Source of the DNA: Ptychodera flava
Lineage: Eukaryota > Hemichordata > Enteropneusta > Ptychoderidae
Direction: 5' to 3'
NCBI RefSeq assembly: GCF_041260155.1
Contig: NC_091928.1
Coordinates: 42,841,327-42,905,326, forward strand
Length of the DNA stretch: 64,000 bases
In this document: positions 45,401 through 60,346 of the stretch, piece after piece
Position numbering within the stretch: the first letter of the stretch is position 1
Layout: each line of letters starts with the position of its first letter
Program-made: the position numbers and the translations under genes
Notes under the pieces: generated by a model
What the model saw: only the letters and a program-made list of their open reading frames with translations
What the model was told of the DNA's origin: nothing
Database searches by the model: none

Positions 45401-48400
45401 TATCCTTGTACCAAGTTTGAATAAAATCGGTTGAGTTATGCCTGAGTTATGGCTCTGTACATGAAAAAATCGTGATAAAATGGCCGCCTGGCGGCCATAT
45501 TGGATCGTATCACAAAAAAAATTGACGTGCATATCTATGACATTGGTCAATGTCCTTGTACCAACTTTGAATAAAATCAGTTGAAACATGCCTGAGTTAT
45601 GGCTCTGTACATGAAAAAATCGTAATAAAATGGCCGCCTGGCAGCCATATTGGATCGCATCACAAAACAAATCAACGTGCATCTGTATGACATATGAAGT
45701 AATCCTTGTACCAAGTTTGAATGAAATTGCTCCAGGCATCTCTGAGATATCTGCGTGAACGGACGGACGGACGGACGGACGGACGGACGGACGCACGGAC
45801 GCACGCACGGACGCACGCACGCACGGACATGACCAAACCTATAAGTCCCCCCGGACGGTGTCCGTGGGGACCAACACAAAGTATGTTACCGTGGTGGACA
45901 ACTCTAAATTTACAATAATGATGAAATAATATGGTGGTGAAATTTCTTCAAATGGTTGTGTAGAGGTGACCAATGGCTGGGTCAGAAAATTATCAACCAA
46001 CGACCTACCGCCATACAATTCCTCCGTCAGATCATCAATGCGAAATGGAGCACCCACAATTATGTCATCTGCAATAATAAAAATTCACAGAATGTGTCAA
46101 CATTCATGAAACAAAAAATTCAATTTAATTAGATGGTTTTACTTGGCCAGATCCTGATAAACGTGAGCTGGACATACAGTGGTTTGCATTCAACTGTTGG
46201 CAATATGAGAAGTAGGTGTAATTATTATCTAGGCAATTCAACTCCTAAATGTAGGGAATATGTCTACTTCCTATATTGCCAACAGTTCAACCCAAACCAC
46301 TGTATTTTCATTTAAAAAATACATTTGAGATATTTATTACAGTTTTCACATCAAACATGAATGACAAGAAATAATTTGGTGAGGATTATGAAGGTAGTCC
46401 AGAAGGAATAATCAAGTTCAAGATTCTGCAATATTAAATGCAAAACAGTATCGTCAAAATACAATGGAATGACAAGTAGAAATTAAGTTATTCAGTCTCA
46501 CACAAATTCAACAAATAAATGTTTCGTTCTAACTTTTGATAAGCCGAATATAATACTTGTACAAAGATGCCTGTATTCATATCTAGCCAGAGACTAGAAA
46601 AATTGACCAGATTTTCATAGTTTTGGATATAATTTCCATCAAACATTTTCTACTCCATGAAATGGAAGATACAACCTTAGATTTCCTCCCATTTTCTTGC
46701 TGCTTATGAGATATAATTCGCCACCTTTTTGAAATATTTTGGAACACCCTGACTTTGTCACACAGTGCTGTGTTCAGGCAGTATCAAAGGAATCAGTACA
46801 GTCGACTTCAACACAAAAAAAGAACCACTTGACAGAACAATTTTCAAGCAAACTTTAATACAACCTCTCACCTATGTCATCACCAGTTACGTCTTGTAGG
46901 AATATCTTCCCTCCAAATCTGGCATAACTTCTGTCTCCACTAAACGATGCGACTGGCGTCGGTGTCTTGGCAAGTGATGACACATTGTAGAGGTACAGCC
47001 TTCCAGCCTGGTTGAAGGTGACTGAAATGTCTTCAACTAATTTACCAGGTACATCTGATTGAAAGGAAAAGTAGAATGTTCTTTTGTCTATTTCTTTGTC
47101 TATAGAAACAGACCCGTTGTGACAATTCATGGTTTTGAAGGAGTTAAATTGACATATAGTACAGATATAGATTTAAAAAAACATTTATGGGCCTGAAAGA
47201 GCTACATGTAGCTTTAAATTGAAGTCCTTATTTCTTGTGGTTTTCCTGTCGACCAACATGACCAAAACAAGGGATACATGGCCTATTCAGACATTCAAAA
47301 CTGGTCAACTTCTTGCACATTGTTGCAGAAATTTGTATCGTGACCTGAATTTCTTTCTTCTCCAACTTTTTCAAACAGAATGAGCAAGTTTCCTTGAGCA
47401 CTGTATGATTGGAAATTTCAGAAAACAAGAGTTTTACATGTGTAAGTTTTTTGACTGTGTTCCATTATTTACCAAGAGTATCAGCTGTTACAGCCAGCAT
47501 GTCTTGGTCTCCAGGGTAGGGTCTTCCAGTTGCTGCAGTTGAGCCGAGTTTACCAAATGATTTGACTCCAGTTAGGCTGTGCAGTGGTTTGCTGGGCATT
47601 TTTCCTTGGCTGAAATCAAAGACATCCAGCTTCCCAACACTCTGCGTATCATTCTTAGTGTAGCTGCAGTTCTTCCTGAAGATGAAATTCAAGATAACAA
47701 TTGATTATTTGATTTTGGTTTGATGATTTGATGCGGTATTTACACTGATGCACTCAACATTTAAAGGCATAATGCTATATCAACAACAGATGATTTCATT
47801 CCTTGACTTGCAAATTAGATGTACTTGTAATTCCAGGGTAGGATGCCTGGCAAGTAGACTTCACCATTAACAACATTTCTGTTACTCTCCTTTATATAGT
47901 GTTATCCTCAATATCATGGTTTGAACAATACTAGCATGTAACCAAAAGAACCAAAATTCTTGTACAGTACCTGAAAAGAGTTTCTGTGAGAAACCTGCAA
48001 TTAGGTCGAGTAAGCCCTCTATATAATCCCTATAGGAAAGTTACAGACAAGCCCTATAGGCCTATGTAGGATTTCCTCTATGAACCCTATAGGATTCCTA
48101 TATGATTCCAAATGTAGGTTCCCAAATTTGAAGCCAGCAGGATTCCTGTGTGAATCCTTTACATCAACCTTGTCTATCCTATGGGAAAATATTACAAAAT
48201 ACTACATCCCTAGTCTTATAGGAATCAATTCTTTTATCTTATAGGAATCCTAAAGAGTATTTGTGTAGGTGTTGGCTGCCCTACAGACAAAATACAGGCC
48301 TATAGGGAAACCTACACAGTCCTACAGGACAATGATGTCCTATACGATGGCCTACATTATTCCTACGGGAATGTTATAGCAGTCCTGCACAGATTTTTGT

Positions 48401-51400
48401 AAATGTTTTACTTTTAGGGCAGGATCTGCCTGTGGTTTGGATTTGGACATGAGATTTTTATGCCCATTTATGATGTAAAACTAGAATAGACATGCTGACT
48501 TACAGAACACATATCCTGTATGTTGGAGAGGAAACCAGTAACCAGACAGCTTTGTGTTTGGCATCGATGGTGACAGTTTCAACACTGACCTCATAACCAA
48601 ACCAGCTGTAATCCTAAACGAAACACAGATGACAGACATAGTTGATAACAATTATTAAGTGATAGGTTGCTGTCCATTTTTTTCATTATAGCTTGCTAAT
48701 GTAAATGATATTCATTTTATTGTGTCACTGTTAAGTTTGAAGAAGAATGCATAACTTTGCAAAATTAAGACGCAGATCTCAAGTACCCCTTACTTAAAGG
48801 ACAAAGACACAAAAACTACCCAACTGCCTTTGCTATAAATGATACAATCATTGTTGAATATCTTTGATCAGCTGAATTTAGTGTCACATTTAGCAAACTC
48901 CAAGGGCAGGGAAAGTTTCAAAGTCACTTAGTCCTTTTTGAAAATGATACATGGTGACTTTGAGTTCAGGAATTTGAGTGAATTAATTTTGCTGCAGCTC
49001 ACACACTCCCATACATTACAATTGATATTCACGAGATTCTGAACAGCAATGAATTTTGAATAGTGTTTTAATTGGTGCTTCTGAAACTCATTTAACAATG
49101 TTCTTTCTGAATCCACAGTTTGAAATCTTTAGCAAGTGAGACAGAGACACTAATACTTTGTGTTTGAGGGGGGATATACTATTTGTGCCCTAAATCACTG
49201 GTCAAGTAATGTGAAGGGATACCATTGGAGCAACAAAATGAAAGACTCACAGTCAAACAGAGAGAAAGGAAAGATTTGCCTGTGTGGATAAAAACCACAT
49301 GATAAAATAGGAATAATGCTGACAAATTTTACTGATTCAGTTCATGTCTGTCATTTTACCTGCTGGCCCACGATAGTGTGGTTGGTGTCTTCCACAGATA
49401 ATGTATTTATACCTATGTGGAAAATGAGAACACAATTTTCCATCAAAAGAAATTTACCAAAAATATCACCAGAAAAGCTTTATATAGTTTCCGAGCTACC
49501 AGGTGTGTATCAACAGTATCAGAGTTATATCAACACAAAAACTGCCCTTACAATTTCGTAAATGTTAACTGTTTGTCTCAAATGTCAACATTTTAATATC
49601 TTTTGTGTTGTACGGGGGGATGGATGCAAATGACATTGCTACAATTATTCACATTTGCTGCAAAGCATACTGAAGGCATATCTTGTACAAGTCCTGTTAA
49701 TAGTAGATAGGAACTTTCATAAAAAGGATTAAGTTTGGCTGGTCACAGATGTCATAATGGTTGTCTGGTTTTGCATTGGAATATTCTGCTAGAGTGTTAC
49801 TTTGCGGCTGGGTTAATCTAGTACAAAGCACAAGTCATAATAAGGAAGATGTCAAATGTCTTCACGAACCTTTCAATGTCTTATTTGCCAGTAGTACATT
49901 GACCATGCCCCTCTGACCACCATTCTTAATCCTTGCAAATGGTGATCCAATCACTAGATCATCAAACCCGTCTTGATTGAGATCACCGACAGACAGTGAC
50001 ACACCAAGATTGCAATACTTGATATCCTGCAAAGGGGAGAAAAATCATGCGACTACATATAAACTTATGCATATAAAAAATATATTTTTTCTGTGTCATT
50101 TCATCAGCACCTTAATGCTTCCCTGTATCTGCAGCCCTACACCAACAGGCACAGTAACATGAACATTTTTTAGTCCAAGAAATCATGTGAATCTATGTAC
50201 TTCTGGCTTTAGTAGAGAAAGTCCAAATAGAATGTTCTACTTGATAATATGTTGTATTTGAATAATTAAATTTCTTTCTTACCTTGCATGTTATCGTCAA
50301 ATCTGGTTTTGTTTTTATCTTTCCAAGTGATCCATAATACACATATACTTCTCCCTGTTTTGAGAAAAATAAACCCGAAATCATATTTTACAAACAAATT
50401 CGTCACATTGCTGCACAATTCAAGTTCAATATCTACACACATATATCACTTTTTCAAAAACTTAATACACGTAGAAAGATCCACTTAAAAACAATTCTGA
50501 TGTTATATTCTACCAGTACTAATGTTACAAAAAGATTGTAGAATACAGGATTTCAGTTACGACAGCAAAGTACAATTATCGTTTTTGTCTGTAATGAAGA
50601 CACCAAGTGACAATCATGATAACTAACATGAGGTCCATGTAGTTTGGACCCACTAAATCTACATAGCTAATCAATGATGTTGCTATACATCAAAATTGAT
50701 CTCGGGTTCATACTTCTCTAGAAATCAGTTCCTATACCATTTTCATTTCTGAGAGGATAGTACCTGTAATATCTGTGATTAAAGATGTTTATGATGTTTA
50801 AAATTAATATCTAGAATGAGGGACGCTGACAGATTATTGTTTTTTTTCTATTGCGTAGGTTTTTTAGTGAAAATGTGTGTGAAATCAGTTCTATCTTCAC
50901 TGCTAGTACAATGGATTCACCGGTGACTACAATGCTTTGATACATCTTGGAGTCAAATTTTGAGCAAATCTCCTGAATTTAAGTTTATGAGATTTAAAAG
51001 ATTGCAGAATGACAGCGGTGTGATTGGTGAATGATTGCATACTAAATCAATTTATCCTGAAAGCAAATTGAATCACTTCTTTGGCACTAACTTACCGTGT
51101 AAGTGAGAGTGTCAGAGCCAACAGAGGGTGCACTGACCACTAGGTCATTGAACCCATCAGCATTCAGGTCCACTACTGCTATTGCACTGCCAAATTTACC
51201 ATTGACCTGTTGATTCCATGGAGAAAATGTATGTGTAGGTGTATGATAAGGCAGGTCTGTGCAAAGAAGTGAACTTGTAAGAATAAAAGAAAGAATACAA
51301 CATAAAGTAACCACACATCACAATCACAGAATCATCTTCATACTCAATCCATGTGACTATTAAATTACCAATCTGATGACTTGCCTACTCTGGGAAAAGA

Positions 51401-53495
51401 ATATTTCAAAACAGACAAAACCTGAAACAGGCTTTTCCCTCCAAATCCCTTTCTTCATATACCATGAGATTGAACCTGTTGGAAACATATAGGTGTTCCT
51501 GGTATCAGTGAAATGGAAGCTGTATATAAGATGTTAGAAATATCCTATCTCTTTACTCTCAGATAATCATATTGATAAAACTTACCATTTACCAAAACTT
51601 ACCATTGATTATTGACATTAAAATATCACCCTTATCCCCTCCCATTGCCTAGTCCACTGTTCCACCCACGTTATATGATACAGCATGATCATACCAAAGT
51701 TCAAATATATTCAGGGAAGTAGGGTACATCTCTGTGTTGTTATATTTCAGTCTGATATTTGCTATCAGTGCAGGATAAGCAATGTGTACATTTGCAATCC
51801 TGCTGCATCAGCAATTTTGAAATCTGGAATGGCATGCATTTACTTTTTTTGTATAACCTTACAGCCAGCAAAATTACTTTGAAGAACATCAAAACATCCC
51901 AACCTCCTTAACTTAACACATATGAACTTGTGTGAACGATGTCGTGTCATAGCCACTATGGAGATTACCTTCAGTCCATCCAAAATCTTATCAGCCGCGT
52001 GATTCAAATTTTTGTTGACCAATGGCAGACCTTTGGCATTTCCATAGACAATGTAAACCCTCCCTTGTTGGTAGTTGTTGCTGGAACTGTGTCCAGGTGC
52101 ACCGATGATCAGATCAAAGAAATTATCATTGTTGATGTCACCAGTTATCACACTCCTGGACAAGACACAATTGATTCATCATTAATCTAAGTCATCACAT
52201 ATAGTCTCAAACAGCTTAGTCGTCCAGAATAATTTTTTTCACCAGCGAATTTCACCAAAAGTAAAATTCTATAAAAATACCGGTATATCCAAAAGAGAGT
52301 ACTATATCACAGTATGTATTGCTATTAATTCATGAGGACAAAATGCAAAGCACATGTACATGTACCGGTATACCGGTATACTGGTACCTGATTGACTACA
52401 CATTGGTTTCATGCCTGCCACAGATGGAATTCAGAAATGAATTTGAGTCATGAGTTTCTTTCAATATCCTGCCAATATCTTGACTGTTCCTCAAAGGATT
52501 GAACTCTCACTGATATAAAACAATAACTGGCTTTCCAACAAGATGACGGTTTCTGGCCATAAAATCCTTCATGTATTTGTGAAGGGACTGTGATTGAATG
52601 GCTCAATCAGCGTTACTTGAATTTACTGAATGTGTAGGGATTTCATTATCAGGCATGCTTAATATAACCTAATTCTGCATTATGAAGACAGAATAATCAT
52701 GAGGTTAGGAAAAGAATCATCATATTTCTTTAGATGGGCTTACCACTATGGTTCAAAGTTGGCTTGTTCAATCATATTTCATCTGCACTGATGAGAAATG
52801 AGACATTAAGTCACACAAATGTGACAAGATATTTTAAACTCACCATCCAAGGTGTGCTGTTTCTGAATTGACAGTATATGTTGCATTTGGTTTGATAAGG
52901 TGATCTGCCTTTAATTTCTTCATCTTCATACTCTTCTTGGCTTCAAAGGTCAAATTATACATTCTTTCCTGTTTGAATTAATAAATGGATGTCTACTATA
53001 AATATCTGAACTAAATGACCTTACCCTACCCATCTCAATTCTTCTTAATCTTTTGCCATTTCACCCCTATTTGCCAATAAGTTAGTCCAACCTCATAAAT
53101 GAAACAATAGGTTGAGACCACTGATTGCCATTGATAGGGATCCATACAACATACAATGTCCATTCGCTCAGTTTTACTGTTCAATGTTAGCATATACTGG
53201 TATGGTAAGGCTGGGTATGTTTATGGATAAGAACTTAATCTACATGCAGTTGACAATATTCGAGCTCTAAATATGTAATATTTTTGAGTGAGAAGTACGT
53301 ACCTGGACATGTTTGGATGCACTAAGGTACACACCCCTAGGTGTGCTCTTAACGATGACATCATCCAAGGTAAGACCCCCTAGCTTCAGCTTTGGAGGTG
53401 CAGGGTTTCTTCCTGGATATCTCTGTGGTTCTGTCAGGTCATGGGATGTTCTATTACAAGTGATGTACAGTGGATTGTGGGGGACGTCACAGTCT

Positions 53496-53556
<61 letters not shown>

Positions 53557-56500
53557 AAACGTAATTTCTGAAACAACCAGAACTTTTGCATTGCAAGTTG
53601 GATTCTAAAGTTTCACGCCTCAATTTACAGGTATCTTGCCTCTTCCATAGAAAATATTGTCACTTTAAGTTCAAAGATTATTGGTGCACCACAGAGGAGC
53701 ATTTTGTCATTTTACAAGCAACAGTGTCTGAGGAAAGCACGTTCCATTATAAATTCATCAGAGCATATTTTAAATTCAGAATTCCAACTGCTTCCTTCGG
53801 GAAGACGTTTTAAGTGTCCAGTTTGCAAGACAACCGGCTCAAGAATTCCTTTATTCCTACCGCTGTGCGGTTTTTAAATGATGTATCTTAACGGTCGTTG
53901 TGTGTTGTCACTATTTTTTAGTTTTAGTCTTGTTTTGTTGTTTATTGTGATATTTTGTGTGTTGTCCGCCAATCTGAATTGCCCTTAAGGGATGAATAAA
54001 GTTGATTGATTGATGATTGATTGATGATTGATCTATTGACGTGTGAGTTGTCTAAATAAATCTATAAGGAGTGTTTTCCCTGTACATGGTGCTTTGTACT
54101 GCACTGTCTCTGATTAAAATTTTAAATGTTAAAATCCTAAAAGAGATCAAGGTCAATTCTTCAGTCTGTACTTTCCTTTCCACATATGTGCAGTATTACA
54201 CATGTAGACTTTGAGAACGCTGACATTTGGTTATTTCATTGTAATGATTAGAGTTCTCATGATCACTTCTCTCTTTTAATGTTCATGTATCCTTGCCAAA
54301 CAAGCGTGTACCACAACACTCACTGCATGCCATGTTCCACCATGTAGATGGTATCGTGCCAGATATTCTGTGACCAGACCGCCATGTCATCCACGCCTCC
54401 CAGAAAGAAACTCTGGTACTGCTCCATCATAAATGGTGACTTGCCTGAATACATTGGATAGACCTAAAGAACCAGCAGTGTAGGAATGGTATAAATCTCA
54501 CACCCTATTGACTGATAGTCTGAATCAGCATAGCCACAACCACAAAGAGTTGGGGCTCCTTTCGAGCCGTTTTTATCAGAAAACACGATTGGAACTAATT
54601 TGGGAGAATAGGATATCGTGGTAATTTTGGTATAATCAGCAAATTCAAGCTCATCTACTTTTCTTTTTTTCAATACACTTGTTTTTATGGGTACATTTGT
54701 AATATTGCAACTTTCAGCTATATGGCACCTAACACTTTTGATAAATTTGAACGATTAACAGATCCTATTCTCTCAAATTAGTTTCAACCATGTAAGAATG
54801 ACATTAAACTGATATAAAAGGGCTCATACGTTCCCAGTAACTTATATTTCAAAAAGTTTCACGGATTATTTTGAGGTGCAAAATGATTTCCAGGTATAGT
54901 TTTATAATATACTATTGTGATATATCATTTTACACAGCATTTTGATGACATCATTACTTCATCATATCATAATAGCCCAACAAACGCAGGGGTGGCCCAC
55001 CCTTCAAGATCCCCTTGTGGAAAACCCTGTTATCATACATGTTGAAAGTATGTGGATGTGTATTAAATTTTTCACTAGTTTTTCTATTATGAAAGTCAGT
55101 TTTTCACTAGCATTAACGGTGATGTATTTGCCCTCTAATTTCAGAAAAAAAAACACTCACCTTTGACATGACCAGCTTTTCTCCTAGTCTGAAAGACAAG
55201 GAAAACAAAGTGATTAGTTTAGCAAAGTGACGTGATAAATTGAAGACAACAGAGGAATTATTTAAGTGATGTCATGGTGAGGGAGAAGTACGCTATAAGA
55301 AGTGAAAAACCTTCAGAGAAATCATGAGGATACTGATAAAGAAATAACATTGAGAAGACAAAACTCCTATTTTCATAAATTATAGTGATCAGTTTGAAAA
55401 TGGTTGGACCTCCTGGAAATACAGTACATAGCTGATGGCACAAACAATGACAACACAACTCGTCAGTGTAAGCCAAAGTCAGAGTGAGTTTTCAATTTTC
55501 TGCTTCTAACTCATTTCAAAAGCTCAATAAACCTCATCTTTATATCTTTTATTGTACATTACTGACTGGGATTACATTTCATTGCATTAAAAGACCAGCA
55601 GCTTAACTTTTGATGATTTTTTCCACAAATGTTTTTTGTGTACCGGTGTGTCATTTGCAAGTTCTTGCTCCACTCCCAAAAAAATGTTGAAACACAAACT
55701 ACATTGTTTGCATCTATACCATCAGAATGCACTGTTACTGTTTACATTTGAATGGTAGGTAGTCCAGACAACAGTTCACTTGTCCGCAATATCAATGACG
55801 TTTACACATGTACAGACTGAGTTGACAAGCTGAATACTGTGTACCTCAACATGCTTTTGGGAGTAGAACAAGAAACAGTTATTGACATTGGGAAAGAAAA
55901 TCATATAAAGTCGTCAAAGATTACAGGCCCTCTTAATGTATAAGGCAATACTCCTATTTACCAATGAAGAAATATTCATCTCACATTCAGCTCTGTATAT
56001 GTCAATGAATATGGTACTTGTACAGTGTACATTACTTCTGTTGGCTGTTCACGCTATAATCGTGAAAGATACGTGTATTTTATGGAAAGGATGTATAGAT
56101 GTGAGCCTCACGAAGACAGCAATAGATGGATACAGGCATGCTGTACATATATCTCACCTTGCCAGGAACATGAATGCTGAACACTCAATCAATATGGCCG
56201 GGGTTATAATCTTCTTCCCGTAAAATTCCTCATAAATTTCTATGAGGTCTTTAACAGGTAGGTACCTGAAGAAAACAGAATATCTTTAAATTTGAAAGAG
56301 CAGACAAATCATGCACAATACAATCGTTCTGAAGAAGGAAGAACAGGATTCACACCAAAGAGATAATATTAATACTTACCACTCACTGAGTGAATGTATG
56401 TAATCCATTTGGAATTCAAACATGGCAGCTACATCACCACCTAAATGAATGGATGATAAAACAGTTCTGACAGTGAAAATAAATGAATTTGTCTCTACTA

Positions 56501-59500
56501 TAACATTAACAATGATGGTTTCAGTATTCCAGTACCTCATCACCACAAAGATGTAACCAAAGTGAAATTGTGTGCATAGCGGTGTACAGCCTGGAAGTTT
56601 CCACCTTGAAAGTTGCAAATCAGTATTATAGACGGCCAGTAGCTGTAACTTAATAATTTTCTCACTATATATCTTTTTAATGTCAATTGCAAGTTCTTGT
56701 TGTACTTAAGCATGTTGAAACACCAACTATTTAGCTTGTCAACACAGCATCTAAGCATGTAAAATGCACTGTTATTGTTTACATTTGAATTCTATTCTGC
56801 ACCAGAATTCACTTATCAACAATAACAATACCATCTTCATGTACTACATGTCCAGGCTGAGTTGACAAGCTGAACACGGTGTACCTCGCAACATGCCTTG
56901 GGAAGTACACCAAGAAACTATACTTGACATACAAAATAACAATAGTGACAAAAAAATCAACAGTTGCAGCTACTGGCCCTATAATCCTTTCACCCCCACT
57001 GCCCTCTCTAGAGGTCCAACTTAACAATAGAAAACAATTGGATTGGTTCAAACCACGGAGGTAAAGGGTTCAACACATGTAGACTCAGTACCATTATGTA
57101 CAGGTATAAGGGAGAAGCTAGACTATACATACCTGGGTCTCCTACATCGTGTGCATCTTCAAAAACTCCAAAAAAATTGACCTGTGAAAATAATCCAGAT
57201 ACCAACAAATCACTTTCAATTACGAGCTCACTACCACCAATTTCTGCATACATTTGATAGTACAACATCCTCTGTGAGGGTAGTATGCTATACTGAAACA
57301 TTAACTTTAAATACTGGAAGCACTTTTGGGAGAAGGTGCAACATGCTCCGAAGTTTGCTGGAATAATATCAACATATTTGACAAGCTTTAAAATTATTCC
57401 ACCAACGTCAAAACTCACTCATAACAAGAACTCATCAATACATTTATTCTCAAATAAAGATATTAAACAGATCCTTGCTTAGTGAGAATGAAGTATTTCA
57501 AGCTTACCTTCCCCATAGTAACAAGAAATCCTTCAGGTATACCCAGGCTGTGCCAGGATATATCAGCAACATCATGGGAGACAAAACCTAACAAAAACAC
57601 CACTAATTTTTCTGTGTCCTGGAAGATCAAAAGTGTGAAGGCAAATAAGTGGCATGACATGGGATAAATCGCCGTACCTGTTATGGAAGACTGGTGTGTA
57701 TATTAGATGAATGGTAGCTAGGTGGAAGACGCATCTTTGAGGAATGCCAAGAATAGGAGGGGTCCTGAGAACAGATAGGCAGACATGTAGACAGACATAG
57801 AAGCCAACAAGATGGAGAAAGTAAGATACAGAGTTCACTGTATTAGGTAAAAGTGACAGACTACAGCTGCCATTACACTGAAAAATTAGTATCGCATAAA
57901 AGACAGAAAGACAGTTGTCAGTTTGAAAAAAACAAATGATTTCCGATAGACAGCAGTAAAATGTGCACCAAGACATGGTGAAAACACTACAATACGTGTA
58001 ATATGTAAAATAGGTAATGCGTATATTGTAATTTATGAATCTTCGCTGGTGACTTTATCTATCCTTTGATGATTGAATGTAACTGTATTGATGTACTCTT
58101 TGCATTGAGAGATTTGACTAACCTCATCCCATGGTTTAGGATATTTGTTTCTGATGTGATTCACGGTTGCATTGATAAACTCTGACCAATGTGTGTCCTC
58201 CGAGACATCATGGTATTTACCTGACAGAAACAAGACCATAATACAATGTTCAACACACCAACTTGACAAGTATCCAGCAACAGAATAAGGGCTGAGGAAG
58301 GTGTACTGTTATTATCAATGTTTGGGGTAATTAACATTTGTTTTGTACAAAATCTCAATGAAATCAGTTGAGGCAGAATTCCTATGATGATATGGCTGTG
58401 GAAAACAACAATTTATGAAAATCGGCAGATATTGCATGGTATCACAAAATGAACACCGATACACAGACTACATTGCAACAACACTTTTGCTGTTAATCAG
58501 CTGTTTTTTAAACATATCTATTCTGATAACAATGACATATGAGCAAAAGACGGTCGATCATTTTATTAGGTGATATTGAATTCCATTATTAAATAAACAG
58601 ACTCACATATACATAAACATGGTGCATGTGCCATAATGTAATTGTAAATTATTGAAATCCAATTACACAAGTTTGTCTATATAGCTGTTCTGGACATTTA
58701 ACAATATACCGGGTACATGAAAATGGCTGCCAGTCGTTGCAACCATATTTGATCATATCACAAAACAATTCAACATGCCTAAGTACAAACCTCAATATTG
58801 TATTCTATTCATAACCATACTGTTAAGTGCAGCCTACCTTGTTCACAGATGTTATCATAGAATGTATCTGGGTAAGGATTGCCTGCTTTGAATGCATCTT
58901 GATGTTTGTTGATCAACTGAAATATAACGATGAGAATAATACATCTTCTAGCAGTATAGTCTTTAAGATCTGAAGTACAGTGATATATTGCAGTACCGGT
59001 ACATGAAGTACTGTACAATATGGGTATGATGTACATGTATTATAAAATAAAGTACAGGTTGTTTTCAGTAGATCTGCTTTATATAGGGCTACAATGTAAG
59101 TGGACAATGGCCTTCAGCATCTTTTTTCACTTCATGTGTGCTCTATAAATTGCAAAAGAAGCTGTCTTTATCTTTTGACAATTTTTTCACTTTCTGTGTT
59201 TTTAATATCAACTACCGTTTCTTCTCTTTAACAAAGCCTATTGAGATACGTGTGGAGCTTGTCAAATATCAACTCAGCCTGTACAAGTGTATGCTACATT
59301 TTTATGGTTGACAAGTGAATTCTGGTCCAGGCTAGAATTCAGATGTAAACAGTTAGTAGAACATTTATATGTATAGATTCTGTATAGACAGGTTTTTAAT
59401 AATTGATTTTTTATTTTAACATGCTTTGAGAAGCTAAGCAAGAAATCGCAAATGAAATGCAAAACAAAAATCACGAAAACTTTATCAAAAGTTTCAAGCT

Positions 59501-60279
59501 ACTGGCCAGATTAATGTTGTCAAAGTGACACTTGGCATTCCACATGTTTACCAGTATGTTGTGTGTCACAGGCTTTTAAACTTGATTTTGGAGGAGAACA
59601 AGAACCTGCAATTTACAGACAGAACAAAGCTACTACAGAAAAAAAACATCAGTTTTAACAAGCTCAGAGAGATTACAGATCAAAATTACCTGGCGATAGT
59701 CTGTATTCCCTGATTTGTGTTGAAAAAATTCAGCTGCTCTGTGTCCTGGAAATGAAATTTAAGGAATTTTAATGAGAGAATGAGCTACTGTTGATGAAAA
59801 AACTTATTTTAATACCATGCATATTGTGTGCTGGTTTTGGAAGTGGGTTTATAAAATGTAATATGGCTATATTTTACAAAATGAAAATAAACAGTACATA
59901 AGAGAATTATGTATAAAAATGTAATTGTGCATTTGTCCCTCTTCTTCATATCACATATGGCACTAGCCTGTATGTTTTTGAATAATATTTTATAATGTGC
60001 ATGAAATATTTACAAAGTAAAGTATTCCTGAAATAAAATGCAATGTTGGTCATTTTATTTGTGAAGAAACCACAAACAAACAATCTGCATTTACTATGAC
60101 CTGGAAGTTCAAATCATTAATGTTGATGCTGAAAAGGGTGGGAAAATAAGTTTAAAATTTCATTTGAGTTGTAAACTTAGGCTGTCACAGATTACTAGAA
60201 AGCTGTCAACACTGAGTATTATAAACCCATCTTTCATTGTTCATTTGTCTTGATTTTGCAGGTGAAAATACCTTTTTGC

Positions 60280-60346
<67 letters not shown>

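Larger units (their letters stand above)
39475..52968 (-). other. GPLD1: GPLD1 exons 12-25: FG-GAP (integrin alpha-like) beta-propeller and C-terminus
   Basis: Seven blade-like repeats can be followed: GDINNDNFFDLIIGAPG, VDLNADGFNDLVVSAPS, GDLNQDGFDDLVIGSPF, WFGYEVSVET, FGKLGSTAATG, FGGKIFLQDVTGDDIDDIIV and RFGSDIAVL. Four contain Ca2+-binding DxNxDGxxD-type loops. The end GARLSGAVHIFNVK matches the mammalian C-terminus. Confidence 0.88.

Noticed and set aside
44648..45918. Minus and plus frames with RACVRPSVR or RTDGRTDART repeats
   Set aside because: They come from GGAC/GCAC simple repeats and the 149-bp tandem monomer.
51241..51314. Signal-peptide-like start (MVTLCCILSFILTSSLLC) at 51314
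   Set aside because: It is intron sequence upstream of GPLD1 exon 14; the phase-0 acceptor at 51207 gives the frame that matches the FG-GAP repeat.
53313..53558. Plus-strand ORF of 81 aa ending in RERERE
   Set aside because: It is the antisense of GPLD1 exon 11 plus the AG microsatellite.
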